Below the pieces are notes generated by a model, which searched no databases, was not told the DNA's origin, and was given only the letters and a program-made list of their open reading frames with translations. Positions 1-46,294 of a stretch of DNA of 64,000 bases are shown piece by piece. This stretch comes from Glandiceps talaboti. Taxonomy: Eukaryota > Hemichordata > Enteropneusta > Spengelidae. Positions within the stretch are counted from its first letter, which is position 1. Each line of letters begins with the position of its first letter. The DNA lies in NCBI RefSeq assembly GCF_964340395.1, contig NC_135559.1, positions 14,693,563-14,757,562 on the forward strand, read 5' to 3'. The position numbers and the translations under genes were made by a program.

Positions 1-1100
1 TAATAAATACTTTTTGCATAATTTTAATTTGATTCAAGATTGGAGGGGAAAGTGAAAGCTGTTTGTATCTGCTCTCCCACTGCGATATTACAGAACCTGT
101 CCTTCCACCAGATTTGCCTGCCCATGGCCACTGCTTGCTCCCCGCAATTTTCGCCAAGGTTTCCCCTCTTTCGGCTACCCTCTATCAGACATATGGCCTC
201 TGTCCACTATTCGTTGAAGCCGTAATGTTAAAGTTACTCAGCATACTATTTGATATACTCACAACAAAACAGTCTATTCCCCAATATAAAACCTTCGAAT
301 TAGTTAGAGGAGGAAAAAATGAAGAAACAGTGACGATTTTAACCCTTTTGACTGGTATTCGAGTAACTGATATATATGTTCATTGTTGTCGAATGAAACT
401 TTTTCTTTTCTGTTGGAATACATACAACTTGACATGGTCATGGGGTTATTATATTATTCCAATACGTTTTCCCCCAAGGGACATTGTCATCTTGAGTCGA
501 GAAATCCGGTAAGATAGTAAGCCGTGTGGAAAACTAGCAATGTCGGTTTATAATTGTTGTATATCTTGATATTCTGTGATATTCGTTTCTAAAGGTTTGC
601 GAATAAAAGCTGAAATCTCGCGTGACCATAAAATCTCGCATGTCTGCTTAAAAGGGTTGCTACCAAATTAATGCATTTTTGAATTGATGAATGGGCTTTA
701 TATGCCTTTTTCATTCTTTAGCAGGCTTGCATTAAATAATTAAAGCGTTATTCAACATGCCAATCGCTTTTTATATGTTTTTTCTTTCACTCCAAAGCAC
801 GACGTAATGGAAAACGAGTTTAATTCAAAATCATATATGACACTTTTCCTCAACATAATGACATTTTTATAGTACGACTAATTGCTGGAGGCTTGTGGAA
901 TAAAAGATCAATATTTAGATCGTCTTCACTGAAAGAATTTTATTAGTTCTACAACAATAACAATTCGTTTAGATTTTTTTGCTTTGTGTTTGTAGATTAA
1001 ACACTGTAATGGCAATTCAGCTGTTTGGATAGTTAGATGAATTAGTCCAGCCGCTGCTAATATTTAGCCACTATTTTATCTTTCATCTATTATATACGCT
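1..1100. other. Non-coding, nothing recognised
   Basis: AT-rich sequence. Open frames here are short and show no recognisable domain or codon pattern. It lies downstream of the gene B signal-peptide exon (4197-4257, minus), so it may be gene B intron, but I could not identify a lectin-like or EGF-like exon in it. Confidence 0.4.
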
Positions 1101-1195
1101 TACATTGATACTGTATCACAAACAGAGACACAGCAGCAGCAGACACATATACATACGTGCAGACACATACTCACACACACTCTCTCGGTACAGTA

Positions 1196-1196
<1 letters not shown>

Positions 1197-1251
<55 letters not shown>

Positions 1252-1331
1252 CCATCCATCCATCCATCCATCCATCCATCCATGCATGCATGCATATATA
1301 CATACATACATACATACATACATACATACAT

Positions 1332-1368
<37 letters not shown>

Positions 1369-1377
1369 TACATGCAT

Positions 1378-1424
<47 letters not shown>

Positions 1425-1426
1425 GG
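1197..1426. repeat. Compound microsatellite (CA)n-(CATC)n-(CATA)n-(CAGA)n
   Basis: A run of CA dinucleotides passes into CATC, then CATA, a second CA block and finally CAGA tetranucleotides, all nearly pure. Long open frames across it in several frames are repeat artefacts. Confidence 0.95.
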
Positions 1427-1652
1427 CGAACGTACGCACAAACACACATACAAAAACAAACAAATAAACAAGCAAACACACTCAAACTATAAAATCCATA
1501 CTCGCCTTCACTCTCGTTCTCTTTTTCTTCCTCTCACACATACTAATATTGATACATTTACTCACACACGATTTATTTTCCCTTAAGATTTCGATATTGA
1601 TTTCCATAGCTATATCTCGAATATGGATTACACATTTATAGCATTTATATAA

Positions 1653-1682
1653 GTATATATATATATGTATATATATAAATAA

Positions 1683-1734
<52 letters not shown>
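1653..1734. repeat. (TA)n microsatellite
   Basis: Almost uninterrupted TA dinucleotides. Confidence 0.9.
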
Positions 1735-1820
1735 CAACAATTGTTGCATGTCAGTCATAAAACATTATTGAGTACACAATTTACGTTGCACATTTTCAAC
1801 AGCCTTCGGCCCGGTCATAA

Positions 1821-1890
1821 GATTTACCACACTCTTTTTGTCTTGATGAGTACAAAGAGTGTCAAGACAAAAAGAAATTTTGGTAAATGT
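1821..1890. repeat. Small inverted repeat (hairpin)
   Basis: TTTTTGTCTTGA at about 1835 is followed by its reverse complement at about 1862. A looser outer pairing (gatttacca against tggtaaatg) extends the stem. It could be a transcript hairpin or a remnant of a fold-back element; nothing else supports a function. Confidence 0.5.
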
Positions 1891-2035
1891 GATGTCATCA
1901 ACAGAGATTTTCCCATAAGCCCTCGCAGGAAATGCTCAAAACAGCTGAACACGTGTCAAGTTCAGTAGAGCTGCTTAACACGAATTTAAAGTTAAATGGG
2001 TTGCCAAGGTGATACCCAAAATCATTTGTAAGCTG

Positions 2036-2064
2036 ATCATCATCATCATTATCATCATCATCAG

Positions 2065-2112
<48 letters not shown>

Positions 2113-2113
2113 T

Positions 2114-2150
<37 letters not shown>

Positions 2151-2155
2151 ACATT
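2036..2155. repeat. (CAT)n trinucleotide microsatellite
   Basis: About forty CAT units with a few single-base interruptions. Confidence 0.95.
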
Positions 2156-2159
2156 GTTA

Positions 2160-4190
2160 GAACTTCACACAAAAAGTGACAGAAAATATATCGATGGCAA
2201 AGTTAATGGTGTCACTTGAGATGTAATACGAATAAAGATGTGTTTTTGCCGAATAATCTTGTACTTGAAAAGCTATACGCCTCTTAATAGCTTGCCTTAG
2301 GTTGTTTCAACACAGCTGTATAGACTCTGAATCTCGACATGTAGGTAAACAACACTGATCGTAGAATGGTAAGTTGATCAATCTATTGAGCGATGTAGCT
2401 CATTCTTATGAACTATTTCCATGAAATATTTCAAAAAAATCAATGAATATCTCTCCTCATTATCCTGCAGTCTGGACAAGATGATATAAAATGGATCAGT
2501 AGCTGGCGATGATTCGTCGGAGAGCCTTGTCAGTTGTAGTCTTCAAGTAAACGTGAAAATGACTGATGCTGTTTTAGCATTAATACTTCGAATTATTGAA
2601 TTTAGCTCACCCTATCCTGAAATAACGTTAGCCGTCCTTACGTCTGCGGGTGGGATATGTGAGTTGAGTCTACGGACGACTCTTATAGCAATGTAAACTC
2701 TGTTAGGGGCGAGATAAATAGTTCAATATAGTATAAAAGGCCTCACCCCTTTTCTTACTAAGTTGGCCAAAATTGATAATTATTTCAGACAGCACAATCA
2801 AATCAGTATCTAGTATTAATATGAATATAAAACCAGTATGTCCTTTTGTTAACACTTAATATTACTTTAATTTAGCGCCTTGAATTTAATGTAATGAAAA
2901 TTCTTCCATTTCTCAACTTGACGATATTTTTTTGGAAATATTTGTATTTAGAGCTACAAAATAGATTCATTAAATGTGAAATCGTTTTTGTAGGTTGAGA
3001 ACAATAATGGTTCAATCACCCCGACCGGACCCCCCTCCCGCCCGCACCCCCGCCCCAAAGTAAAAGAATTGACCTTTTTTTATCCTACATTGAACTATTG
3101 ATCTCGCCCCTTATCGCGCAGAGTGGTAGCATTTTACGACGAACCTGCCAGGCTAGTCAAACGAGTTAAGTGACTGAATTTCAAGAGTCCCAGTTGTTAA
3201 AACAGAAATAGTTTATACTGAACCTATGGTGTTTAGAAATGTCCTTTTCTGATATACTCTATGGAAGAAGTTAACCTTCTGTAGTTGTGAAAGATAAAAT
3301 GGTGCCATATTGACATTGACAATGCAATTTAGCTCTTATAAAGGAGAAGCATTGCTCTATGAATGTTAGAGACGACTAGTACGTAACTTTAGCTCATTTG
3401 ATGTCTAAGGTTAACTTTCCAAAGTCCGATGCCTTCAATAAATCATGAATACATATGTTGCATTGAATTTTAAAAAACAATTATACAATACTTTTTTTAA
3501 TCACATTTCTCTCATTCCTTGAGAAATAAATATAAGCGCGGTTGATATGTTTATTTATGGTTTTTACCTAGTTTTGGGGCGGAGAGGGGGTAATTTTGCA
3601 GGGGGTAATTTTGCTGCATTCTAAACATTTGTTTGTAGTATATTACTTACTTAAGCATACTTTATCATTTGCTGTTGGCAGAACTCAACCTGGTATTAAG
3701 AAGGCCTCAAACGTTAACTGATTCGATATTATTTAGTTTCTGTATATACAGGAATGTTAAAGAAAGCCTATCAACTGTGGGCAGACGTAACATTCTCTGA
3801 CAGAACATTATACTAGAGCCTGTTTCTCCTTAGTGTTTGATAAGCCAAGCAGAAATCATTAAGGAAATTGAAATGTAGACATCAAAATATTGGCGCCCGC
3901 GTGTCTGTGTCTAGTAACAGTACGTTTAAATGGTTTATTTCATTTAGACAAAATGTAGCGAGAACTTATATGATCTTGCTATCGTAGAAGACTTTGTGCA
4001 GAATGTGCAGTTGATTTCTGCGTGGTTGTATCAAACAGAATCAGTGACCACTTACATAAAACACGCTGTACATAGAAATGTTCGATTGAGGTTTCGTGTT
4101 ACAAGTGTGTGAAAGTCAAGCAAACAGCTTATAAACCCCGTTTGTGTCTTTTTATGCATGTGGACGTTTGAGAAATATAGAATTTACACC
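2160..4190. other. Non-coding stretch, no gene recognised
   Basis: No convincing exon, RNA gene or element was found. If gene B keeps the layout of gene A, its intron 1 would lie here and its first lectin exon near 3.3 kb, but no cysteine-rich lectin-like frame is visible, so that intron is probably longer and leaves the window. Confidence 0.4.
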
Positions 4191-4196
4191 ACTTAC

Positions 4197-4257
4197 CTTT
4201 TCCATGACCAATTAAGTAAAATACCAATACATAACCCAGAATAATCCAATTATTCAT
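4197..4257 (-). CDS. Gene B, first coding exon (signal peptide); partial gene
   Basis: The minus-strand ATG at 4257 opens a 20-codon hydrophobic leader (begins MNNWIILGYVLVFYLIGHGK) followed by G and a consensus donor GTAAGT, so the intron is phase 1. It is a close paralogue of the gene A signal exon at 38630-38690: same length, same phase, same donor, 17 of 20 residues alike. The flanking bases are also homologous (see the 5' flank entries). The rest of the gene must lie to the left of the window. Inferred: a second CTLD/EGF-type secreted protein, tandem neighbour of gene A on the same strand. Unlike a random ORF, both reading frame and donor are preserved. Confidence 0.7.
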
Positions 4258-4985
4258 GATTGAAAATCACTTTCGGACGATAAAGCAATTTTCAATCGAA
4301 GGAGATGTGAACAGTTACCAGCATCATGCAATAGTGTTGTTGCCTTCCAAGATCAACCGTGATATGATGGTGACAATCTTGGACGAAACCAAGTGTGCTA
4401 GTTCGTGGTTACCATATGTTTACAATAATATCCCCTCAAACTCAAGGACGATTTCTGTGTGTCCATGAGATGCAAACTAATATACTCTACGCCAATCAAA
4501 TCTTGAGCCACACACTGGGCGTGGCCTACATATTGTCAGTCATATGTGTTATAGTAAAAGATTTGGCTTTACGTCGCATACGATCAAAGCTTAGAATACG
4601 TAATATATTCAACGTGTACACGATTTGTTACCTTGCTGTGTGTGTAATTTAACAGATAATTTGATATAAATTAAGTGCAATAATAGGGAATGTGCTTTTA
4701 GGAATAATCAACCTATCTTGTACTTTAAAAAGACAAAACCACATATACGCTTTACTATTTACATAGAAAATGTCCATCATATCTTCAATTACTTTCAATT
4801 TATAGGCAAATATTAAAAACGCAAATCTTTGAAACTTAGTATTATAGGGATACATATGGAGTTCATCTTCGCACCGTCCCTCTTTTCTCTCCCTTTATCC
4901 ATCTCTTCTTGTATGTATGTATGTATGTATGTATGTATGTATGTATGTATGTATGTATGTATGTATGTATGTATGTATGTATGTA

Positions 4986-5032
<47 letters not shown>

Positions 5033-5480
5033 ATGTATGTATGTATGTATGTATGTATGTCAATCCATGTCACACACTCACTCTCTCTCGCAATGTAGAA
5101 AACTGACAATGAAATCATTTTCTTTAGATTTGCCATATTCACTTTATAGTATCACGTTAATGGAAACCCTTTTAATGTAGTATTTCTACAAAAGCACAAC
5201 TATCATTCCCCATTTCTTTAAATAATATGAAATGTGTTTCGTAAGTCAAGGCCATATCATTACAGTCTTTTACAGAGTTTAGTACCCCCTAGCGCTAGAA
5301 ATGTAATATTGTTATTCTTAATGGATGCGATATAATAATTAAAATGTAATATAAGGGAAAGATAATCGATAAAGAATAAGAAAGAGAATTTTTACTTCAT
5401 TAATCCTTTTGAAATATCGAATAATGGAACTTCCTTTCCACTTGATACTTCAATTGTGGACAACGGACAATGTTTGACAA
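4258..5480. repeat. Duplicated 5' flank of gene B (homologous to 38.7-41.1 kb)
   Basis: Blocks just upstream of the signal exon (about 4258-4420) match 38691-38850. Blocks at about 5100-5390, including the stretch with GCGCTAGAAATGT and ATGGATGCGAT, match about 40800-41075. Different microsatellites interrupt the two copies, so the copies have diverged. This shows a segmental duplication of the promoter region together with the first exon. Confidence 0.75.
4911..5062. repeat. (GTAT)n-(GTCT)n-(GTAT)n microsatellite
   Basis: Pure tetranucleotide tract with a central GTCT block. Confidence 0.95.
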
Positions 5481-5599
5481 TGTGTCGTTTGCGACATCAT
5501 ATCGCGATTTCCTATAATAGTGGCTGGTGTACGTATACGGTTCGAATCGCTACAAGATGCGATCGGAGAACAAAAAGCCGCATTGGACCATATGTTATC

Positions 5600-5762
5600 G
5601 TATGTATGTATGTATGTATGTATGTATGTATGTATGTATGTATGTATGTATGTATGTATGTATGTATGTACGTACGTATGTATGTATGTATGTATGTATG
5701 TGTGTGTGTGTATGTGTGTATGTATGTATGTATGTATGTATGTATGTATGTATGTATGTATT
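5600..5762. repeat. (TATG)n microsatellite
   Basis: Tetranucleotide tract with short GTAC and (GT)n interruptions. Confidence 0.95.
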
Positions 5763-5999
5763 CCATAGGTTCGACATATACAATAATGATACAGTATATG
5801 TGTAATATAAAGCTTGTTGACAGAGCCTTAATTTTTATGAATAATTTGATTTACTAATGATTTCTGGAAAGAAGTAATTTCTAATCAATGCAAGCTTCAA
5901 ATTTCATATGTTGAGCCAAATGGCTCTTCTCACACAGTGTCGAGCAATAGAAAAGATTTACACTTTATACATTAAACATGATAAAAAGTACACTGACAA

Positions 6000-7790
6000 C
6001 TGTTAAAATAAAAACGTAAAAACGCAGACAGGTAAAGACTAAAAACACAAAAAGAAACACACAAACGGGGTGCCAACCTAGTTGTTAAGAAGATGGCGCT
6101 TGCAATTTCTTTTGAATGATTGAAGCGAAGAGCTAGATTTAACCTCTTCGGGCAGATTATTCCACAATTTAACCCCGCTATACATACAACTTCGTTTAAA
6201 GAATTGGGTCCTATGCCCCGGTATATACAAATCCCCTCTGTCCGCAGACCTAGTATTTCGTTCGTGGATCTGCTGAACACCTTTAAAAACGTTCAGATAA
6301 TCAGGGGGCAAGGTTATTCATTACCTTGTACATTAAAACTGATTCAATTCATTAAAAGATATTATATCACGAATTGACAACCACCCTAAAGATTTGAATA
6401 AAAAATGACTTGAAATACTAAAATCTTGTTTTAAAATTACTCTAGCAACAGATTTCTGTTGTCTTTCAACACGAGATAATAGAGTGGCTGAACAGTGACC
6501 CCATATGTTTGAACAATAATCAAAATGAGGTAAAATTAAACAATTATAAAAGGTCAATATTTTTGGTTAAAAATGGCCGCAAATGTTTTAGCTGCAAAAG
6601 GTTAAAAGCAACCTTACTACACAATTGACTGACATGTTTATCCCAGGCCAAAGTATCATCAATTGAAACACCTAAAAGCTTGTCATGCTTTACACACTCA
6701 AGTTGTTCGTTATCACAAACAATATTTATATGACGGTCTAGTCTAGACTTTTTCTGGGAGGTTCCAATAACCATCACTTTAGTCTTTTCAGCATTACTAC
6801 ACATGTTATTATGTCCACACCAAATCAGAATGGATTTCATGTCACCGTTGAGGCTATTTTAAAGTGTATGGATATTACTGTTGACAGCCTGTACAGCAAT
6901 ATCGTCAGCATACATATACAGTTTTGAATTTTCTGAAGCTAGGGGAAGATCATTAATAAAATGAAGGAAGAATAGAGGGCCTAGAATTGAGCCCTGAGGG
7001 ACACCAACATTAATTGGAAGGGCATCACTCAAGGTCCCTTTTAAACTAATAGACTGGGATCTATTATTTAAATTTGATGCAAGAAAGTGTATAGTTTTGT
7101 CGGAACATCCATACATTTTGAGTTTTTGCAGCAGTATATTATGATTGACAATGTCAAACGCTTTCCTGAAGTCTATTAATAAAAGTCTGATGAGGTTTCC
7201 CTTGTCAATTTCATGATACCAATTATTTGAAAGGTAAGTAAGGGCAGTTTGACAGGAATGTAACTTACGGAAACCAGATTAATTGTTGGACAATAAATTA
7301 TGAGACGACAGAAAATTATAGAAATGGGTGTGCACGTGTCGTTTCAAAAACTTAGACAAAACAGGTAAGACAGAAATTGGTCGATAATTTGAAACATTAT
7401 CCATGTCACCTTTTTTGAATAAAGGTGTCACCTTAGCGGACTTCCATTGTTGTGGTAATGAACTAGATGAAATTGCATAGTTGAAGAGAAATGTGAGGCT
7501 TGGAGTTCTCTGTTTAGCAGCAGTCTTTAGGAAGTGTGCACTTATACCATCTAAACCAAGTCCTGTTGATTTCTTACAATTTATACTATTCAGAAATGTT
7601 AACACCTCTGATTCGTTCAACAAAGGTATGTTGAACTCAGTATCTTTCGAGATAAAAGCCTGTAAATTATGGGTAAAACTGTCATCGTTGTTGTCAACTC
7701 GTTTGATATACTTAGAAGCAATATTTATAAAGATGTTATTGAATGCATTTCCCATTATAATAAGATATGTAATAAGTCCTCACTAGAGTA
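6000..7790 (-). mobile_element. Decayed non-LTR retrotransposon (CR1/jockey-like LINE), 5'-truncated
   Basis: Reading right to left, the reverse-transcriptase core can be followed through several frame breaks. Visible motifs are TGLGLDGI and NYRPISVLP (about 7755-7380), a GVPQGSILGP palm segment and the catalytic YADD box (about 7060-6900), then the C-terminal segments with LPHFDYCSNIWG and WNNLPEEVKSS (about 6550-6080). In-frame stops lie near 7279 and 6859 and frameshifts near 6545 and 6320, so it cannot make a full ORF2. No endonuclease domain is present, as expected from 5' truncation near 7790. It sits between the gene A stop and the gene B first exon. Confidence 0.9.
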
Positions 7791-7881
7791 AACTATACCA
7801 CGCGTACGGTACACAACCTCCACACCATAGATGATTTTGCCCGACAGTAAATAACTTATCGGTAGAAAGGTCTGGTGATGT

Positions 7882-38690
<30,809 letters not shown>

Positions 38691-39471
38691 GATTGAAAAT
38701 CACTTTCGGACGATAAAGCAATGTTCAATCGACGGGAGATGTGAAGAGTTACCGGTATCATGCAATAGTGTTGCCTTCCAAAACCAACCGTGATATAATG
38801 TTGGAAATCTTGGACGAAACCAAGTGTGCTAGTCCGTGGTTACCATTTGTTTACATTTGTAATGAATCCACTTATGACCATATATAAGGAATATCAAGGA
38901 AACTCTCTGTTTATCCACTAGATACTAAATTACATACACTACACCAATAAGATCTTCAGTGTCAAACTGGGCGTGGCCTAACTACTGTCAATCATAACAG
39001 TAGAAGGTAGATTACTAGGCAACATGGCATTAAGTCACATAAGATCAAAGCCGACAATAACTAATATGGTAATTGTGTACATGATTTGTTATGTTTCTAA
39101 GCGATTTGTGTAATACTTATATATATTTTGATATAGATTGCTTGCAATAATTGAGAAGGGCGCTATTGGAATCGAACAAGCTGTCGTATATAAGTGTACT
39201 TTAAAATTCACAAAACTACATGTACAAGAAGAATGAGTTGCACAGATGAATGATTATATTAATTTTAAAAAATGAAGCGACCGTGTACCTCTTCAAACCT
39301 ATCTCTGCTGTTTCTTACAAAAAGCATTACTATACCCATTTACTATCTGCAGAGAAAATTTCCATCTTGTCTGAGATTTCTCTGAATTCATCAGCAAGCT
39401 ATAAAAATGTCAATCTTTGAAACCTTAGTACTATTATTATTAGTGATATACATGCAGCCCACCCTCTCTCG

Positions 39472-39542
<71 letters not shown>

Positions 39543-40702
39543 AGAGAACTGTTTGTCAATATGAACATTTTCCTTAGATTTTCCATATTCATAATAATAC
39601 CATATATTCTATAGGAACGCATTTCAATTCCTGTATTTAAAAAGTAAATAAAAGTAATTTATGATGTATTTCTAAATTCATACCAACAAAAGCCTTCACA
39701 ACTTCTAGCACACTATCGATAGAAAAGTAAAATTTTCTCAAAAATAATCGAATAAAAATTCACATTCTAAAGATTTAAATAAAAAGCAGATTTAAAAGTT
39801 TGTGTTCTCAAATCTGATTATGCAACTGGTGGGTGTTAAGGCCAAATAAAACGTATTTTTCCGATAAACGTCCAGACCCTAGTTTAAGCCATCGATCTTA
39901 AACATGCTTTTACATTCAACAAGGTAAAAATTAATGGCTCCCCAGGGAGGTTCAGGAAGTATAAGGGTTTTGTAGCGTTATAGGTCCGTACCAGGGTTAA
40001 TAAATGTTAAGCGAAACGCAATATAAAAACAGACATTATGGTGTTGTAAAGTATCAGTTGAAGTCTTTAAAATGATTGACATTTAAAACAGGCAACCAAT
40101 GAAGCTGATGCAAGTTTGGGGATATATGTGTGCTGATTTTAGTAACAATAACAATTTCTGCAGTTCTCAGCTGTTCTGAATACGTTACATACGGTCGATA
40201 TAAAGTACTTCGGGAGTTTATATAAAAAAGGAGAATCAACGAGTGGAGTAACAAAGGCACGAATCAATAACTCAGTGGCAGATCTGGGTGAATATTTCCG
40301 AACAACTGCAATACAGTGAAGATGAATTATAGTAAAAATAAGTAATAAAAGGAACGAACATTGCTAAAGAACATTAAAAAAAAGAGATTTTCTTTATCGT
40401 CCATAAGTGCTGCTATATACTTTATCTCCGTCATTCATCAGAAACTTAGCTCAAATATTACAAACTACTCATAAAAAATATAGGAAACGTTGAAGTATTG
40501 ATAGCTCTATCGGCAGTTCCTGTTCTTTGTGTACGAAATCAGACTGTTTGAGAAAAACATTGATCATTAGAAATGGCTTTACCTTGATTGTTATATTCTC
40601 GTAATGTTTACTTTTAAGGATAGGTTTAACGATTGTTTGACTTTTAAGAGTTCAGAATAGTGTAAACTACTCTAGCTCTCGCTCCCTCTCTCATCTTCTC
40701 TT

Positions 40703-40768
<66 letters not shown>

Positions 40769-41080
40769 TCCCCTCCCTCTCTCTCATTGAAGAAAACTTT
40801 TTGGCAACATTTACGTAATTATTTTCTTTAGATTTCCCATACTAGCACGTTAAGTGAAACGCTTCAACGTAATATTTGTAAAAGTGTAAAGTTTCCATTC
40901 CCATTTCTTGAAATCTCGTGTGAAATGTGTTTCTATGTCAAGGCCATAGCACTACTGTGATATGGCCTTGCAAAGCTTAAAACCCCAAGCGCTAGAAATG
41001 TGATATTTGCTATTCTTAATGGACGCGATGTAGTAAAATGTAATAAAAGGGAACAATAATCGATACAGAATAAGACAAGT
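38691..41080. repeat. 5' flank of gene A, duplicated at gene B; includes (CT)n tracts
   Basis: The first ~160 bp and the segment at about 40800-41075 match the 5' flank of gene B (4258-5480). (CT)n runs at 39478-39537 and 40701-40766 have no counterpart there. A stretch at about 39545-39600 resembles both ~5105 and ~40800, so a piece has also been duplicated locally. The gene A promoter should lie here. A TATATA at about 38881 on the minus strand is a weak TATA candidate. Confidence 0.65.
40060..40260 (-). mobile_element. Short LINE ORF2 relic
   Basis: The minus frame contains HISPNLHQLHWLPVLN, matching the HITP-x-L-x-x-LHWLPV segment of LINE ORF2 C-termini seen in the better copy at 42.1 kb. 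Only about 60 codons are recognisable. Confidence 0.55.
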
Positions 41081-41666
41081 CCCTCTTAAAATGAATTATG
41101 GAATCCACACACAATGACGAACTTTTCGTTTTAGTATCCGTGTTTTCTTACGTCCTTACGGCAATAAAGATATCACCTTGACAAGTTAAATCAGCCCGCC
41201 TGTTTCTTCTTTAACCACGGTCGCATGCATAAAAATGGTTGCCTACTTATCGATTTAAAGAACGAAAAATCAGAGCATATCATGATCATGTGACTACGTT
41301 GTATTGATTCGACAAACATAAAATACTTCCATAACAGTGCTAAACAAATCCTAACATAAGACGGGTAGAATAGAAACTCCGAAACTGTTATCATGCATAA
41401 AAATTTTCCGATGAATAGCTTAGAATTATAATTTCCTTTTCTTTGATTTTCCACTTCTTTTTATTCTTCAAATATTGATTGGTTAATAAATTACTACAAC
41501 TTATGGCTTTTTGGCTCGCTTTCATATCATTGTTCGGTACAAAGGCTAATGTCAACATCTCTAAGTGCATTGATTTATTGGCATTTCCAATGTTTGGATC
41601 ATACAAGATGTTTGCTTGAAAGCGGCAGTGTAAGTAGGTTACCGTTTTTGGCTAACGTCAAGCATT

Positions 41667-43276
41667 CACGATCAATCAATCAATCAATCAATCAATTATT
41701 ATTATTATTATTGTTATTATTTTAATTTCTTAGAAAACGCACTACACATACGTCACAGTGCGATGTACAGAAGCTCTAAAAAGAATATGCAAAATTTAAA
41801 AATACACAGTGCAAGTGGTAGGGTAAAGAACACACAGTCCTGCGGTGAAATAAATGAACAGCAAAGCAAAAACGAATCAATGATAGTACATATTAAAAAG
41901 ATAGGTTTTCAAACCGCGTTTAAAAGACTCAACATTCCTTGCAGTACGAATCTCTACAGGTAACATATTCCACAGTGATGGCGCGCAAACTGAAAAGGCT
42001 CTCTGGCCGTATGTCTTACTGAATGTACCGCGGGTGGAATCAGACGTAACTTGTCTGCAGAGCGGAGATCTCTAGAAGGAACATACTGCTCTATCAGCTC
42101 TGTCAAATACACTGGTGCAAAGCCTCTAATTACTTTAAAAGTAATTAACATAACCTTGAACTTAATACGTGCTTCTACTGGCAGCCAATGTAAATCAACT
42201 AATACAGGTGTAATATGGTCAAATTTACGGGACCGACTAACTAAACGTGCTGCAGCGTTTTGAAGAGATTGCAAACGGTGAAGCTGATCTTTGTTAATTC
42301 CATACAAGAGACTATTACAATAATCTAACTGAGTTGTTACAAATGCGTGGATCAATGTCTCGGTAGTGTCCTGATCGAGAAGTTTACGGATCTTGCCAAT
42401 TCTGTATAATGAGTAGTGGGCTTTTCTACAAACTTGGTTTATGTGATCGGACATAGCACCATTCCTGTTTAAAATCATGCCAAGATTACGGACCGAGTTC
42501 GAAGGGATAATATCAGTGTCACCGATCCTTAGGCTAGACAGTTCCTTTGCATCAGGTTTCAAGCTTTACGAGAAATGGACAACTTCCGTTTTGTCATCGT
42601 TCAGAATGAGTAGATTTGACTTCATCCAGCCACGTACATCGTCGATACATTCCTCGAGAGAGGTACGTACATCATCTGGTTGCCTACAAACAACATAGAC
42701 TTCGGAGTCGTCGGCATACATCATACAATCCAGACCATGACCTTCGATGATATCCTCCAAAGGTGATGTATAAAGTGTGAAAAGGATTGGCCCAAGTACC
42801 GATCCCTGTGGAACACCGTACTTCATTGTCGAACTGGTCGATGTTACATTGCCGACTTTGACACACTGATTGCGATCTGACAGATATGATCGGAACCAGG
42901 ACAGAACGGTGCCAGTTATGCCGAATCTTGATTGCAGTCTGTTTAATAGAATGTCATGATCGATCGTATCGAACGCAGCCGACAAATCCAACATGATGAG
43001 AACGACGTCCATTTTATCGTTTAGGGCACGCATGATGTCATTATGCACCCGCAATAGGGCTGTTTCGGTGCTGTGATTAGGACGATATGCACTTTGGCGC
43101 TTTGCGAATAGATTAAACCTGGTAAGATGGCTATGTAGTTGTTGTGCAACAATTCTTTCAAGAACTTTTGAAAGAAATGGAAGATTTGACACTGGTCTAT
43201 AACTCTTCAGCATATTCTTGTCAAGGTCCGGTTTTTTCAGGAGTGGCCGAATAATGGCGGATTTGAAGTGAGATGG
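41667..43276 (-). mobile_element. Non-LTR retrotransposon (CR1-like LINE), 5'-truncated, nearly intact RT
   Basis: The minus frame carries [61 protein letters not shown] and the catalytic MYADD box. One TAA stop (42568-42566) interrupts an otherwise single frame to about 42020. A frameshift near 42010 then leads to AFSVCAPSLWNMLPVEI and FKRGLKTYLF. The 3' end carries (ATT)n and (TGAT)n repeats at 41667-41725. The 5' end stops at a (TCAA)n tract near 43280, so only the RT half is present. Confidence 0.92.
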
Positions 43277-43277
43277 G

Positions 43278-43336
<59 letters not shown>

Positions 43337-43360
43337 GTCAGTCAGTCAGTCAGTCAGTCA
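43277..43360. repeat. (TCAA)n-(TCAG)n microsatellite between two LINEs
   Basis: Tetranucleotide tract separating the 5' end of the LINE at 41.7-43.3 kb from the 3' end of another LINE fragment on the same strand. Confidence 0.9.
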
Positions 43361-43500
43361 AAATATTGATAGAATGTTAGAGTCTCTCCCTGAAGGCATC
43401 CAGTGCATTATTAATTGTGGGTTTCTGTCGTAGCTCAAGTGGAAATTTGTTCCAAATGAAATACTCTGCGCGGCACGTGAGAAAACACGTCACCATAGGA
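43361..43500 (-). mobile_element. Older LINE ORF2 C-terminal fragment
   Basis: The minus frame reads EYFIWNKFPLELRQKP then NNALDAFRERL and stop, the W-N-x-x-P-x-E-L-R and F-x-x-x-L pattern that ends many LINE ORF2 proteins. Confidence 0.6.
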
Positions 43501-43697
43501 ATTAAGTCTATCATAGATTTCAAACAGTAAAATATCTGTGCGATGACCGAAGTGTACGGAGATTAGGTCATGGTACGTAGAAGTTTATAAGTGTCACGTC
43601 GATGTAAGCTTATAAATCAAAAACACACTAGTACTAAAACAATGTAAGCGTGTACACGATATATTTGGAGCAAACGAAGGTAAATTATCCACAGGAA

Positions 43698-46294
<2,597 letters not shown>

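Noticed and set aside
63-512. 149-codon plus-strand ORF at the left edge
   Set aside because: It starts with no good context, shows no domain or codon bias, and no splice partners were found.
1105-1590. Long ORFs on both strands over simple repeats (also at 4.9, 5.6, 12.6, 36.7, 44.1, 44.9, 47.4, 49.0, 52.9 and 54.8 kb)
   Set aside because: Translations are THTH, YIHT, CVCV, RERE or similar, and arise from microsatellites with no stop codons.
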